Under the pieces are notes generated by a model. It saw only the letters and a list, made by a program, of their open reading frames with translations, ran no database searches and was not told where the DNA came from. 43,291 nt of DNA. Source: Oscillospiraceae bacterium (GTDB taxonomy: Bacteria; Bacillota; Clostridia; Oscillospirales; Oscillospiraceae). Made by a program: the position numbers and the translations under genes. Positions 14,565 through 22,872 of the stretch are shown here, piece by piece (position 1 is the first letter of the stretch; the number at the start of each line of letters is the position of its first letter). The stretch covers positions 1-43,291 of the forward strand of contig JAAWBD010000081.1 in the NCBI GenBank assembly GCA_022792495.1, read 5' to 3'.

Positions 14565-15287
14565 ATGAAAATGGACATTCGCAGCTACATGAAATATAAT
14601 CCGAAACTGGCGGATCTGTTGAGCTGTCTGCCGGAGCACGTGGTGGATACCATCCCCGTCCGAACTTACCGCCCGGGGGAGATCATCATCCGCTGGGGAG
14701 AAGGGGCCTGCGATACATTTTACATCATATGCGGTGTGTGTTGTTCTACCTGTAACTTTGTCAGCGGCGACAAGGTATGGTATCGTAAAGCGACTGTCGG
14801 GGATATCTTTGGACTTAACGGGGTTTTGAATACCTCAAAGTATGAGATGAAAAGTGGGGAGATCCTGACCAAGACAAAGGTGGTACTTGCTGTATTTTCC
14901 CAGGAGCTTGTCCACGAAAGCTTTCGGAAATACCCACTCTTTGCTGAAAAAATCACCGGCAGTATCCTTAGGCGGCTAAATGATGAGACATGGCGTCAGT
15001 CAGAATGCAGCTTTTATCCGGCGTACATGGGGATCATCACATATCTGATCTTCGCCTATGAGTTTTATTTACGTACCTATTCCGCGGGGTATACAGGCTC
15101 AGTGAAAATACTGGAGCAGCGAAAAGAGATCGCGGAGTTTATGGGGATGAATGTGCGTACCCTGCAGCGGTATCTGCCCGTGATCGTAAAAGAGGGCCTG
15201 GTCAAAATGCATTCCAAATACATCTATATCGACGCCGCCCATTACGAGGCGTTGAAAAAGCGAAAGATGGAGTATTTTTCTGAGTAA
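14565..15287 (+). CDS. Crp/Fnr-family transcriptional regulator, cysteine-rich
   Basis: A 240-residue regulator. Residues about 20-120 form a cyclic-nucleotide-binding-like sensor domain (PVRTYRPGEIIIRWGE, VGDIFGLNGVL). The C-terminal winged helix has its recognition region at EQRKEIAEFMGMNVRTLQRYLPVIVKEGLV. Six cysteines fall in the first 63 residues (21, 49, 56, 59, 60, 63), which hints at redox, metal or cluster sensing; that is inference. I chose the ATG at 14565, six bases after AAGGAG; ATGs at 14562 and 14571 are alternatives. It directly precedes the BMP-ABC-sulfatase genes and has its own terminator, so it is the likely local regulator. Base composition here is less G+C-rich than around it. 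Confidence 0.88.
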   Translation: MKMDIRSYMKYNPKLADLLSCLPEHVVDTIPVRTYRPGEIIIRWGEGACDTFYIICGVCCSTCNFVSGDKVWYRKATVGDIFGLNGVLNTSKYEMKSGEILTKTKVVLAVFSQELVHESFRKYPLFAEKITGSILRRLNDETWRQSECSFYPAYMGIITYLIFAYEFYLRTYSAGYTGSVKILEQRKEIAEFMGMNVRTLQRYLPVIVKEGLVKMHSKYIYIDAAHYEALKKRKMEYFSE

Positions 15288-15302
15288 TTCATGCAAACTG
15301 CT

Positions 15303-15332
15303 AAGAGCTTCCCAAAAGGGAAGCTCTTTTTT
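15303..15332 (+). terminator. Terminator of the Crp/Fnr-like regulator gene
   Basis: An 11-bp stem (15303-15313 with 15318-15328), AAAA loop and T-run to 15332. Confidence 0.92.
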
Positions 15333-15356
15333 ATGCAAAAATCCCACTTTTTCTTT

Positions 15357-15398
15357 GCGACATGACATTTGTCGCCATCTTGGAGACTTGGGTATGCT
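15357..15398 (+). promoter_or_regulatory. Promoter and candidate operator of the BMP-ABC-sulfatase operon
   Basis: GCGACA (15357-15362) and TGTCGC (15370-15375) form an inverted repeat with a 7-bp centre. TTGTCG (15369-15374) may serve as -35, with TATGCT (15393-15398) 18 bp downstream. The dyad is of a size that suits a Crp/Fnr dimer. The same half-site TGTCGC recurs at 14540-14545, just before the regulator gene. Confidence 0.55.
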
Positions 15399-15453
15399 AT
15401 CTTAAAAAAGAACTCCTATAAAGGAGTATTTACAAAGATGGAGGTATCTGAAC

Positions 15454-16551
15454 ATGAAAAGATTGCTTGCTATGCTGCTGACTGTGGCAATGACGCTCTC
15501 ATTGGCGGCCTGCGGAGACAGAAAGAATCTGGAGGCTGATCCGACTCAGAATCCCGGAAGTGTCCAAAGTGAAGTGCCTGAGACCCCTGCTTCTGCAAAA
15601 ATCGGCGTAGTGTTTACCACAGGCGGCTTGGGGGATAACAATTTCAACGATATGGTGTATGCGGGACTCAAGCAGGCCCAGGAGGAGTTGGGGATCACCT
15701 TCAACTATGCCGAGCCTGCCTCTGGCGACGAGTATACCTCTATGACCTACGATTTTGCCCAGGATGGCTCTTACGATCTGATCATCGCCCTTTCCGGTGA
15801 AGGAGCCACGGCGGTTGAGCAGGTGGCCGAGGATTACCCTAACCAGAAATTTACCGTTGTTGACAACAGTGTGGACGCAGAGAACGTCTGCTCCATTGTG
15901 AAAACCGGCGCGGAGCAAACCTTCTTGGTTGGTGTAATGGCCGGACTGATTACCTCGGACAGCAGCTATGAGTACGCCAACGAACAAAAGAAGGTGGGCG
16001 CGATCTTGGGTATGGATTCTGCCACCGTAGTCTCCATGGCGGCCGGCTTTGCCTGCGGCGCGGCCTTCTATGACCCGGAGGTAGAGACCCTCACTTCCAC
16101 CGTGGGCGATTTCAGCGATGTAAACACCGCCAAGGAGATGGCCGCGTCGCTGTATGATCAGGGCGTGGACGTGATCATGAACCTGGACGGCGGCGGAACC
16201 GGGATCTGGGCGGCTGCCGATGAAAAGCACTTCTATGGGATCGGCTGCGGCACAAACCAGAATGCCATGTCCCCCTATATTTTCGCCACGGCGGGCTTTG
16301 TTCTGACCAGCCTGGTGTATGAGCAGTGCAAGCAAATCATTGATGGCACCTGGACTCCTGGTGTGCAGCGCCCCACCATCCGAGACGGTGCGTTTGAATA
16401 TCTGCTGGACGGCGCCTCTGTGGAAGTCTCTGATGAGGTCATTGCCAAGGTGGAGGCTGCAAGAGAGTGGTATGAGAATACCGACGTTGCGCTGGTCACC
16501 ACCATGGAGGAGGTTGCCGGCTGGGTTGCCCAATACAACCAGGCTTCCTGA
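15454..16551 (+). CDS. BMP-family ABC transporter substrate-binding lipoprotein
   Basis: A 365-residue lipoprotein with a signal peptide and lipobox LAAC (Cys20), followed by a linker rich in Pro, Ser and Glu. The mature part is the BMP/PnrA fold: KIGVVFTTGGLGDNNFNDMVYAG (ligand loop), QKFTVVDNSV, KVGAILGMDSATV, and the C-terminal NLDGGGTGIWAAA with YGIGCGTNQNAMSPYI. Characterised relatives bind purine nucleosides, riboflavin or related rings outside the cell. The downstream sulfatase suggests a sulfated ligand for this one, which is inference. It heads an operon with the ATPase at 16594 and permeases at 18117 and 19196. The leader holds a small ACTCC/GGAGT hairpin at 15412-15427. Confidence 0.93.
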   Translation: MKRLLAMLLTVAMTLSLAACGDRKNLEADPTQNPGSVQSEVPETPASAKIGVVFTTGGLGDNNFNDMVYAGLKQAQEELGITFNYAEPASGDEYTSMTYDFAQDGSYDLIIALSGEGATAVEQVAEDYPNQKFTVVDNSVDAENVCSIVKTGAEQTFLVGVMAGLITSDSSYEYANEQKKVGAILGMDSATVVSMAAGFACGAAFYDPEVETLTSTVGDFSDVNTAKEMAASLYDQGVDVIMNLDGGGTGIWAAADEKHFYGIGCGTNQNAMSPYIFATAGFVLTSLVYEQCKQIIDGTWTPGVQRPTIRDGAFEYLLDGASVEVSDEVIAKVEAAREWYENTDVALVTTMEEVAGWVAQYNQAS

Positions 16552-16593
16552 CCATTGGCCACCAACCAAATAATCCTGAAAGGCGGAGCGAAG

Positions 16594-18111
16594 ATGAATT
16601 CTGTAGAAATGCGAGGCATTTCTAAGAACTTCGGCACCGTTCAGGCTCTAAACGGCGTAGATTTCACCCTGCAAAAGGGTGAGATCCATGCCGTTTTGGG
16701 AGAAAACGGCGCCGGAAAAACGACCTTGATGAAGGTTCTTTTCGGTATGCACAAACCCGATGGGGGAACCATCACAGTCAACGGGAACCAGGTTATGCTG
16801 AAGGATTCCCTTTCGGCGATTCAGTGCGGGATCGGTATGGTTCATCAGCACTTCATGCTGGTGCCTGTGCTTTCCGTGGCTGAGAATGTGGTTGCCGGCT
16901 GTGAGCCCAAGAAGGGGATCCTCTTTGACCGCAGGCAAGCGGAGGAGGAGGTACAGGCCTTGGCCGAGGAGAGCGGCTTCCCAATCGACGCCAGGGCGGT
17001 TGTGGAAACCCTTTCCGTAGGTCAGATGCAGCGGGTGGAAATCTTGAAGGCACTCTACCGCGGCGCGGAGATCCTGATTCTGGATGAACCCACCGCCGTG
17101 CTGACTCCCATTGAGACAGCGGAGCTTTTCCGCGCGCTGCGCAAGCTGAAGGCCGACGGGAAAAGCATTGTCATCATTACCCATAAGCTCTATGAGGTCA
17201 TGGAGATTGCCGACCGCTGCACAGTTCTGCAGGACGGGAGGCTGGTGGGGACGAAGAACAAGATGGAGACCGATATGCAGGAGCTCGCGGGAATGATGGT
17301 GGGTCGTGCATATCAGTTTGAGGGCCGACGGCCCTCCCAGGATATCGGCGCTCCCCTTTGCGAGATCAAGGGGCTTTCCTACCGCAGGAATGAGATCCCC
17401 ATACTGCAGGATATCGCGCTGACCATACACAGGGGGGAGATCCTCGGGATCGCCGGGATCGACGGAAACGGTCAGACAGAGCTGATCGAGGCCCTGACCG
17501 GACTTTTAAAGCCGGACTCCATGGAGCTGTTGGTGAATGGAAAGCCGGTAGCGGGGAATGCTGCCGACTTTCTTCGAGCGGGGGTGGGGCATGTCCCCGA
17601 GGATCGCACAGCCCGCGGCCTTTCTCTGAAATGCTCTGTGGAGGAGAACTCTATTTTGGGCTACGAGGGTCAAAAAGCCTTCAGCCGCCATGGGATCATG
17701 GCGAAGCAGAGCATCCGGAAAAACGCGGAGCGGCTGATCCGGGATTACCGCATCAAAACCCCCGGGGCCACCACCCTGTGCGGTGCGCTTTCCGGAGGCA
17801 ACCAGCAGAAGGTGGTCATTGCGCGGGTGTTCTCCCAGTCGCCGGAGGTGATTATCTGCGCGCAGCCGACTCGGGGCGTGGACGTCTCTGCCTCCGATTA
17901 TATCCACGACGTGATGTTCCGCTACCGGGACGAGGGCAGGGGGATCCTGCTGATCTCCGCTGACCTGGACGAGATCAAGCGTCTGAGTGATACAATCGCC
18001 GTCATTTATAAGGGAAAGATCATGGCGGTGGATCGGGCTGAGAATTTTGACGACAATCGTCTTGGCATGCTGATGACCGGCTCAGTAGCTGCACAGGAAG
18101 GAAAGGAGTGA
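16594..18111 (+). CDS. ABC transporter ATPase with two nucleotide-binding domains (NupO/YufO type)
   Basis: A 505-residue protein with two fused ATPase domains. Domain 1 has Walker A GENGAGKT (36-43), the variant signature LSVGQMQRVEI, and Walker B ILILDEPTAVLTP. Domain 2 has a degenerate P-loop region (GIDGNGQTELIEALTG), the signature LSGGNQQK, and IICAQPTRGVD in place of an acidic Walker B end. This pattern is normal for the nucleoside/sugar-type group that pairs with BMP proteins. The start at 16594 follows GGCGGAG. It energises the permease pair encoded just downstream. Confidence 0.93.
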   Translation: MNSVEMRGISKNFGTVQALNGVDFTLQKGEIHAVLGENGAGKTTLMKVLFGMHKPDGGTITVNGNQVMLKDSLSAIQCGIGMVHQHFMLVPVLSVAENVVAGCEPKKGILFDRRQAEEEVQALAEESGFPIDARAVVETLSVGQMQRVEILKALYRGAEILILDEPTAVLTPIETAELFRALRKLKADGKSIVIITHKLYEVMEIADRCTVLQDGRLVGTKNKMETDMQELAGMMVGRAYQFEGRRPSQDIGAPLCEIKGLSYRRNEIPILQDIALTIHRGEILGIAGIDGNGQTELIEALTGLLKPDSMELLVNGKPVAGNAADFLRAGVGHVPEDRTARGLSLKCSVEENSILGYEGQKAFSRHGIMAKQSIRKNAERLIRDYRIKTPGATTLCGALSGGNQQKVVIARVFSQSPEVIICAQPTRGVDVSASDYIHDVMFRYRDEGRGILLISADLDEIKRLSDTIAVIYKGKIMAVDRAENFDDNRLGMLMTGSVAAQEGKE

Positions 18112-18116
18112 GAGAC

Positions 18117-19199
18117 GTGGGACTTTTGGGAAAGCAAAAACCTGTGTACGTGGTTCTGCGGACATTGGTGGCACTTCTTTTGGCGTTGATAATTGGCGGC
18201 ATTGTTATTTACGTGGCCGAATTCAACCCCCTGCAGGCCTATAAGCTGATTTTTAAGGGTGCCTTTGGCTCTGTCAATGCGATCCTCACTACCTTGAGCT
18301 ATGCGACTCCTCTTCTGTTCACCGGACTGGCCTTTACCTTTGCCCAGCGCGGCGGAGTGATGAACCTGGGAACAGAGGGCCAGCTTTTTGTAGGCGCCAT
18401 CGTGGCGGCCCTGATCGGCGGGTACCTCCCGCCGCTGCCGCGGATTTTCTTTGTCCCCTTGATCCTGCTTATCAGCGCGCTGGCAGCCGGCCTTTACGGG
18501 GCTCTTGCCGCCTGCCTTCACATTCGCTTTGGCGCCAATTTGGTCATTCTCACCCTGATGTGTAACTATGTGGCCCAACTGTTTTGCGGCTATCTGACCA
18601 ATGGCCCCCTGGTGGACGATCAGGGGATCGCCCGTACGGCGAAGCTGCCGCCGCAGGCTCAGATCGGAAAGCTGGTCAGCGGACACCATCTGTCCGCCTC
18701 CATCCTTCTGGGAGCGGCTCTTGTGATCGGCGTGTGGTATCTGCTGGGGCATACCCGCTTTGGCTACAGGCTTCATTTCATGGGCACCAACCCCCTCAGC
18801 GCGGAGACGGCCGGGATCCCCACAAAGAAACTGATGATTCTAACAATGCTTCTGTCCGGTATGCTGGCCGGCCTTTGTGGCGCCACCCAGGTGATGGGGG
18901 TTCAATACCGCTTCACCGACGGATTTTCCTCTGGCTATGGCTTTGAGGGGATCGCGGTCTCGGCCCTGGCCGCGGGCAGTCCCGTCATGGTGTTCTTCTC
19001 AGCCGTCCTTTGGGGAGGACTGAAATCCGGAGCCAGCGCAGTCAACCGGATCGCCGCGCTCCCCATGGATGTGATCTCCATCATCCAGGCCTTCATCGTG
19101 ATCTTCATGGTGGCGCCCGAGCTGATGGACGCGCTGTGTAAGCCTATTGCAAAGGCGTTTCCCTCCCATAAGGCGGAAAAAGGAGGTGCGGACGAATGA
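18117..19199 (+). CDS. BMP-linked ABC transporter permease 1 (NupP type)
   Basis: A 360-residue membrane protein with about nine to ten hydrophobic segments, in the branched-chain/nucleoside permease group. Visible marks are GGVMNLGTEGQLFVGAIVAALIGG near the first third and GFEGIAVSALAAGSPVMVFFSAVLWGGLKSGA near the C-terminus. The stop of the ATPase gene lies at 18109-18111. I chose the GTG at 18117, 8 bases after AAAGGAG; a GTG at 18108 lies inside that site. It overlaps the next permease by an ATGA, so the two are coupled and should form a heterodimeric channel. Confidence 0.92.
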   Translation: MGLLGKQKPVYVVLRTLVALLLALIIGGIVIYVAEFNPLQAYKLIFKGAFGSVNAILTTLSYATPLLFTGLAFTFAQRGGVMNLGTEGQLFVGAIVAALIGGYLPPLPRIFFVPLILLISALAAGLYGALAACLHIRFGANLVILTLMCNYVAQLFCGYLTNGPLVDDQGIARTAKLPPQAQIGKLVSGHHLSASILLGAALVIGVWYLLGHTRFGYRLHFMGTNPLSAETAGIPTKKLMILTMLLSGMLAGLCGATQVMGVQYRFTDGFSSGYGFEGIAVSALAAGSPVMVFFSAVLWGGLKSGASAVNRIAALPMDVISIIQAFIVIFMVAPELMDALCKPIAKAFPSHKAEKGGADE

Positions 19200-20074
19200 G
19201 CTTTCTTGGCCTTTTGATCATCTCGGCGCTGCGCTCGTCAATCCCGGTGGCGCTGGCAGCCATTGGCGGAACCTTTTCCGCCCGCTGCGGCATTATGCCT
19301 ATGGGGATGGAGGGCTTCATTCTGATAGGGGCTTTTGGAGCAACATGCGGAGCGTATTACAGTGGCAATCCCTGGGTCGGCCTGCTCACAGGGATCCTGG
19401 CGGCCCTGCTGCTGGCCCTGCTGCACGGCCTGCTGTGCGTTCGTTTTCACATGAACCAGGTGATCTGCGGCATTGGCATTAATATGCTTGCCTCCGGCAT
19501 AACCGCCTCCCTGACCCAGATCATCTGGAGTACCCGAGCCAACAGTGAAGCCACCGTGTCTCTGCCCCGTATCATGCTTCCGGTCTTTGGAAATTCCTCG
19601 ATCCTGCTGCCGGCCACTATACTGATCGGCCTATGCGGATGGGCCTTTATGTTCCGCACGCCCTGGGGACTACGGATGCGAATCGTGGGAGAAAAGCCCC
19701 TGGCCGCCCGGACGTTGGGGATCTCCATTGTGAAATACCGCTTTGCGGGTGAGATCATCGTAGGCGTGCTCTGCGGCCTTGCCGGGAGCTACCTCTCCAT
19801 CGACCATGTGAACCGCTTTGCTCTGGGTATGAGCGCGGGGCGGGGCTACATCGCCGTGGCCGTTAACATTCTTGGCGGGTTTAATCCCATCGGCTCCATG
19901 CTGGGCAGCCTGGTGTTTGGCTTTGCCGCCTCCCTGAAAAACGTATTCACAAATGGCAGCATCCCCTCTCAGCTGCTGGACATGTGCCCCTATCTTGTCA
20001 CCATCCTTACCGTCACCTTCGCCGTACGGCACGTGCGTGGCCCGGCGGGGATCGGAGACAGCGGAGAGGGCTGA
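19196..20074 (+). CDS. BMP-linked ABC transporter permease 2 (NupQ type)
   Basis: A 292-residue membrane protein with about eight hydrophobic segments. It shares the family pattern of the first permease (CGIMPMGMEGFILIGAFGA, RFHMNQVICGIGINMLASG, and the C-terminal GRGYIAVAVNILGGFNPIGSMLGSLVFG). The start ATG at 19196 overlaps the stop of permease 1. The sulfatase gene follows 33 bp later, with no terminator between, which is good evidence that import and desulfation are transcribed together. Confidence 0.92.
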   Translation: MSFLGLLIISALRSSIPVALAAIGGTFSARCGIMPMGMEGFILIGAFGATCGAYYSGNPWVGLLTGILAALLLALLHGLLCVRFHMNQVICGIGINMLASGITASLTQIIWSTRANSEATVSLPRIMLPVFGNSSILLPATILIGLCGWAFMFRTPWGLRMRIVGEKPLAARTLGISIVKYRFAGEIIVGVLCGLAGSYLSIDHVNRFALGMSAGRGYIAVAVNILGGFNPIGSMLGSLVFGFAASLKNVFTNGSIPSQLLDMCPYLVTILTVTFAVRHVRGPAGIGDSGEG

Positions 20075-20107
20075 TCTCAGCAATCAGGAAGAAAGGAAGG
20101 AACGCAT

Positions 20108-21619
20108 ATGAAAGCGATCGTTGTGATGTTCGACTCGCTGAACCGGGTGATGCTTCCGCCGTACGGCGGCGTGGATATCATCGCCCCGAACTTTCAGCGC
20201 CTGGCCCAGCACTGTGCCGTGTTTGACAACTTTTACGCCGGCAGCCTGCCCTGTATGCCGGCCCGCCGGGAGATGCACACCGGCCGGTATAATTTCCTGC
20301 ACCGGGGCTGGGGCCCCATCGAGCTCTACGATGATTCCATGCCCGAGCTACTGAAAAAGAGCGGAGTCTACACCCACCTTGTGACCGACCACTGGCACTA
20401 TTGGGAGCAGGGCGGCTCCGACTACCAGACCAAATACAATTCCTTTGAATATGCCCGGGGGCCTGAGGGGGATCCCTGGAAGGCCCGGGTGGATTTCGAA
20501 GCGCCTCCCCATATCTATGGCCGTGTGGACGCCTGTGGCCGGCAGGAGTATATCAATCGCCTCTATACACAAAAGGAGGAGGACATCTCCATCGCCCAGA
20601 CCTTCAAGCACGGACTGGAGTTTATTGACGATAACTTCCGCTCAGACAATTGGTACTTACAGATCGAGGAGTTTGACCCCCATGAGCCCTACTATGTGCC
20701 GGAGCGGTTTATGGCCCTCTATGAGAAGGAGTACGGCGGACGGGAGTTTGACTGGCCCCAGTACCACCGTGTGGGCCATGAGCAGGAGACCGAGGAGGAG
20801 ATCCGGCACGGCATCAATAAATACCGGGCCGCGGTCACCATGTGTGACTGGTATCTGGGCCTGGTGCTGGATCGTATGGATGAATATGACCTTTGGAAGG
20901 ACACCATGCTCATTGTGAACACCGACCACGGCTTCCTTCTCACCGAGCATAACTGGTGGGGAAAAATCATGGAGCCCCACTATGACGAGATCGCCCATAC
21001 CCCCTTCTTCCTGTGGGATCCCCGCAGCAAGGTGCAGGGCGTCCACCGCGGCGCGCTGGCCCAGACCATTGACATCGCGCCCACTCTGCTGGACTACTTT
21101 GGTGTTCCGATCCCCAAGGACATGCTGGGAAAGCCCCTGGGAGAGCTGGTAAAGACCGACGCCCCTGTGCGGGAGTATGCCCTGTTCGGGATGCACGGCT
21201 TCCATGTGAACGTCACCGACGGCCGGTACGTGTACATGCGGGCTCCTGTGCGGGAGCATGTGGATCAGCTGTATGACTACATGCAGACCCCCACCAGCTA
21301 TCCCAATACCGTCACGCTGGACAAGCTCCGCCAGTCGGAGCTGGTGTGGGATTTCAGCTTTACCAAGGGAACGCCATTGCTGCGCCTTCCCGGCAACTGC
21401 ATGGGGATGATCTCCGACGATCCGAAGTCCCTCTACGCCCCGGACGGCCTTTACGGGGAGGGAGACCTTCTCTTCGACCTGGAGGCCGACCCCCGCCAGC
21501 TCTCCCCTATCCAGGATGAGGCGGTGGAGGCCCGAATGAAGGCGGCTATGATCCGGCTGATGAAGGAGAACGAGGCCCCCGCCGAGCAGTATACCCGCCT
21601 GGGCCTGGAGCAGCCCTGA
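20108..21619 (+). CDS. Cytoplasmic S1-type sulfatase, Cys-type (formylglycine enzyme)
   Basis: A 503-residue sulfatase of the alkaline-phosphatase superfamily. The active-site signature C49-M-P-A-R53 followed by MHTGR is of the Cys type, in which Cys49 becomes formylglycine. Other likely metal or substrate ligands are Asp9 (MFDSLNR), His192 (FDPHEPY) and Asp273-His274 (NTDHGF). No signal peptide or TM segment is present: the protein starts MKAIVVMFDS, so it should act in the cytoplasm. It hydrolyses a sulfate ester, or possibly a related phosphonate or phosphate ester. It lies between a BMP-type importer and its maturase gene. The N-terminal DSLN replaces the common DD pair, as in some divergent S1 subgroups. 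The substrate is not known. Confidence 0.92.
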   Translation: MKAIVVMFDSLNRVMLPPYGGVDIIAPNFQRLAQHCAVFDNFYAGSLPCMPARREMHTGRYNFLHRGWGPIELYDDSMPELLKKSGVYTHLVTDHWHYWEQGGSDYQTKYNSFEYARGPEGDPWKARVDFEAPPHIYGRVDACGRQEYINRLYTQKEEDISIAQTFKHGLEFIDDNFRSDNWYLQIEEFDPHEPYYVPERFMALYEKEYGGREFDWPQYHRVGHEQETEEEIRHGINKYRAAVTMCDWYLGLVLDRMDEYDLWKDTMLIVNTDHGFLLTEHNWWGKIMEPHYDEIAHTPFFLWDPRSKVQGVHRGALAQTIDIAPTLLDYFGVPIPKDMLGKPLGELVKTDAPVREYALFGMHGFHVNVTDGRYVYMRAPVREHVDQLYDYMQTPTSYPNTVTLDKLRQSELVWDFSFTKGTPLLRLPGNCMGMISDDPKSLYAPDGLYGEGDLLFDLEADPRQLSPIQDEAVEARMKAAMIRLMKENEAPAEQYTRLGLEQP

Positions 21620-21668
21620 TGGAGAGAGAATTCGCGCCCAAAGTCTGTTTAGAGGGGGGAAGGTCACG

Positions 21669-22796
21669 GTGCGAACCCTCAATTTTTTGATCAAGCCCGC
21701 CTCCAGCCTGTGCGGACTGCGGTGCCGCTACTGCTTCTACGCCGATGAGGCGGCCAACCGGAGCCAGGAGAATATGGGTCTTATGACGGCGGAGACGGTG
21801 GACTTGCTGCTGAGTAAGACCTTCCAGACAATTGAGGCGGGAGGACTTGTCAGCTTTGCCTTCCAGGGGGGAGAGCCCACCATGGTGGGGATAGCGTGGT
21901 TCCGGGAGTTTGTCCGGAAGGCCCGCAGGGACTGCCCCAAGGGGGTCGGGCTCGCTTTTTCCATCCAGACCAACGGCATGACCCTGGACGAGGAATGGGC
22001 CGTGTTTTTCCGGGAGGAGCGCTTCCTGGTGGGGCTTTCCATGGACGGGGTCAAGGACAACCATAACCGCTGGCGGCTGGACGCCCAGGGGAAGGGGACG
22101 TGGAACCGTGTGGTGAAGGCCCTGGCCCTTCTGCAAAAGCATCGTGTTGAGGTGAATGTTCTGTGCGTGGTGACCGGCGCCTGTGCCAAAAGTCCGGAAA
22201 AGATCTACCGGGAGCTGAAAAAGCTGGGGGCGCGGTATTTCCAGTTTATCCCCTGCCTGGATCCCTTGGAGACGGAGCGGGGCTCCCAGCCCTGGTCGCT
22301 GCCCCCCAAGGCCTACGGAGATTTCCTCTGCCGACTCTTTGACCTGTGGTATCAGGATTGGGAAAAGGGGGATTACCACAGCGTGCGGCTGTTTGAGGAT
22401 TACGTCCACCAGCTCCTTGGCGGCGGGGGAGGAACCTGCTCCACCTGCGGTCAATGCGGTGCCTACCTGGTGGTGGAGGGGGACGGCTCGGTCTATCCCT
22501 GCGATTTTTTCGCCCTGGATCAATGGCGGCTGGGAAGCCTGAGGGAAAATTCCCTGGAGGAGCTGCTGACAGGGGAGCGGGAGAAAGAATTCCTGGCCTG
22601 GGGCCGGGAAAAACCCGCCGAATGCCTCCTGTGCCGTTGGCGGATCCTGTGCAACGGTGGGTGCAAAAATGACTGGCTGCCTGGAAAGCCGGCGCACAAC
22701 GCCTATTGCGGGGCCTTCCGCCAATTCTTCTCCCACGCCGAAAAGCGGCTCGCGGTCGTGGCCCGGGCCGAGCAGATGGCACGGAGAGGACGATAA
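21669..22796 (+). CDS. Anaerobic sulfatase-maturating enzyme (radical SAM, SPASM)
   Basis: A 375-residue radical SAM protein. The cluster motif is C15-x3-C19-x2-C22 (SSLCGLRCRYCFYADE), with the SAM-binding GGEP at 67-70. The SPASM region carries cysteines at 257, 260, 263, 278, 319, 322, 328, 332 and 347, for two auxiliary clusters. This is the anSME layout: it oxidises the Cys of the C-x-P-x-R motif to formylglycine without oxygen. The start is a GTG at 21669 after a G-rich ribosome site. Its place directly behind a Cys-type sulfatase makes that protein its likely client. A strong terminator follows. Confidence 0.95.
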   Translation: MRTLNFLIKPASSLCGLRCRYCFYADEAANRSQENMGLMTAETVDLLLSKTFQTIEAGGLVSFAFQGGEPTMVGIAWFREFVRKARRDCPKGVGLAFSIQTNGMTLDEEWAVFFREERFLVGLSMDGVKDNHNRWRLDAQGKGTWNRVVKALALLQKHRVEVNVLCVVTGACAKSPEKIYRELKKLGARYFQFIPCLDPLETERGSQPWSLPPKAYGDFLCRLFDLWYQDWEKGDYHSVRLFEDYVHQLLGGGGGTCSTCGQCGAYLVVEGDGSVYPCDFFALDQWRLGSLRENSLEELLTGEREKEFLAWGREKPAECLLCRWRILCNGGCKNDWLPGKPAHNAYCGAFRQFFSHAEKRLAVVARAEQMARRGR

Positions 22797-22812
22797 AAAA
22801 AGGGACGGATCC

Positions 22813-22843
22813 GGGAGCGGCTGACCTGTGCCGCTCCCTTTTT
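22813..22843 (+). terminator. Intrinsic terminator between the maturase and the TauE-like gene
   Basis: GGGAGCGGC (22813-22821) pairs with GCCGCTCCC (22830-22838), then T residues to 22843. It lies 30 bp ahead of the TauE-like start, where no clear promoter was seen. Confidence 0.88.
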
Positions 22844-22872
22844 CCGTTGCAGCGCAAAAAGGAGCGTGGAAA

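Noticed and set aside
15410-15427. ACTCC/GGAGT hairpin in the BMP gene leader as a riboswitch
   Set aside because: Only five base pairs and no conserved aptamer motif; too small to support such a call.
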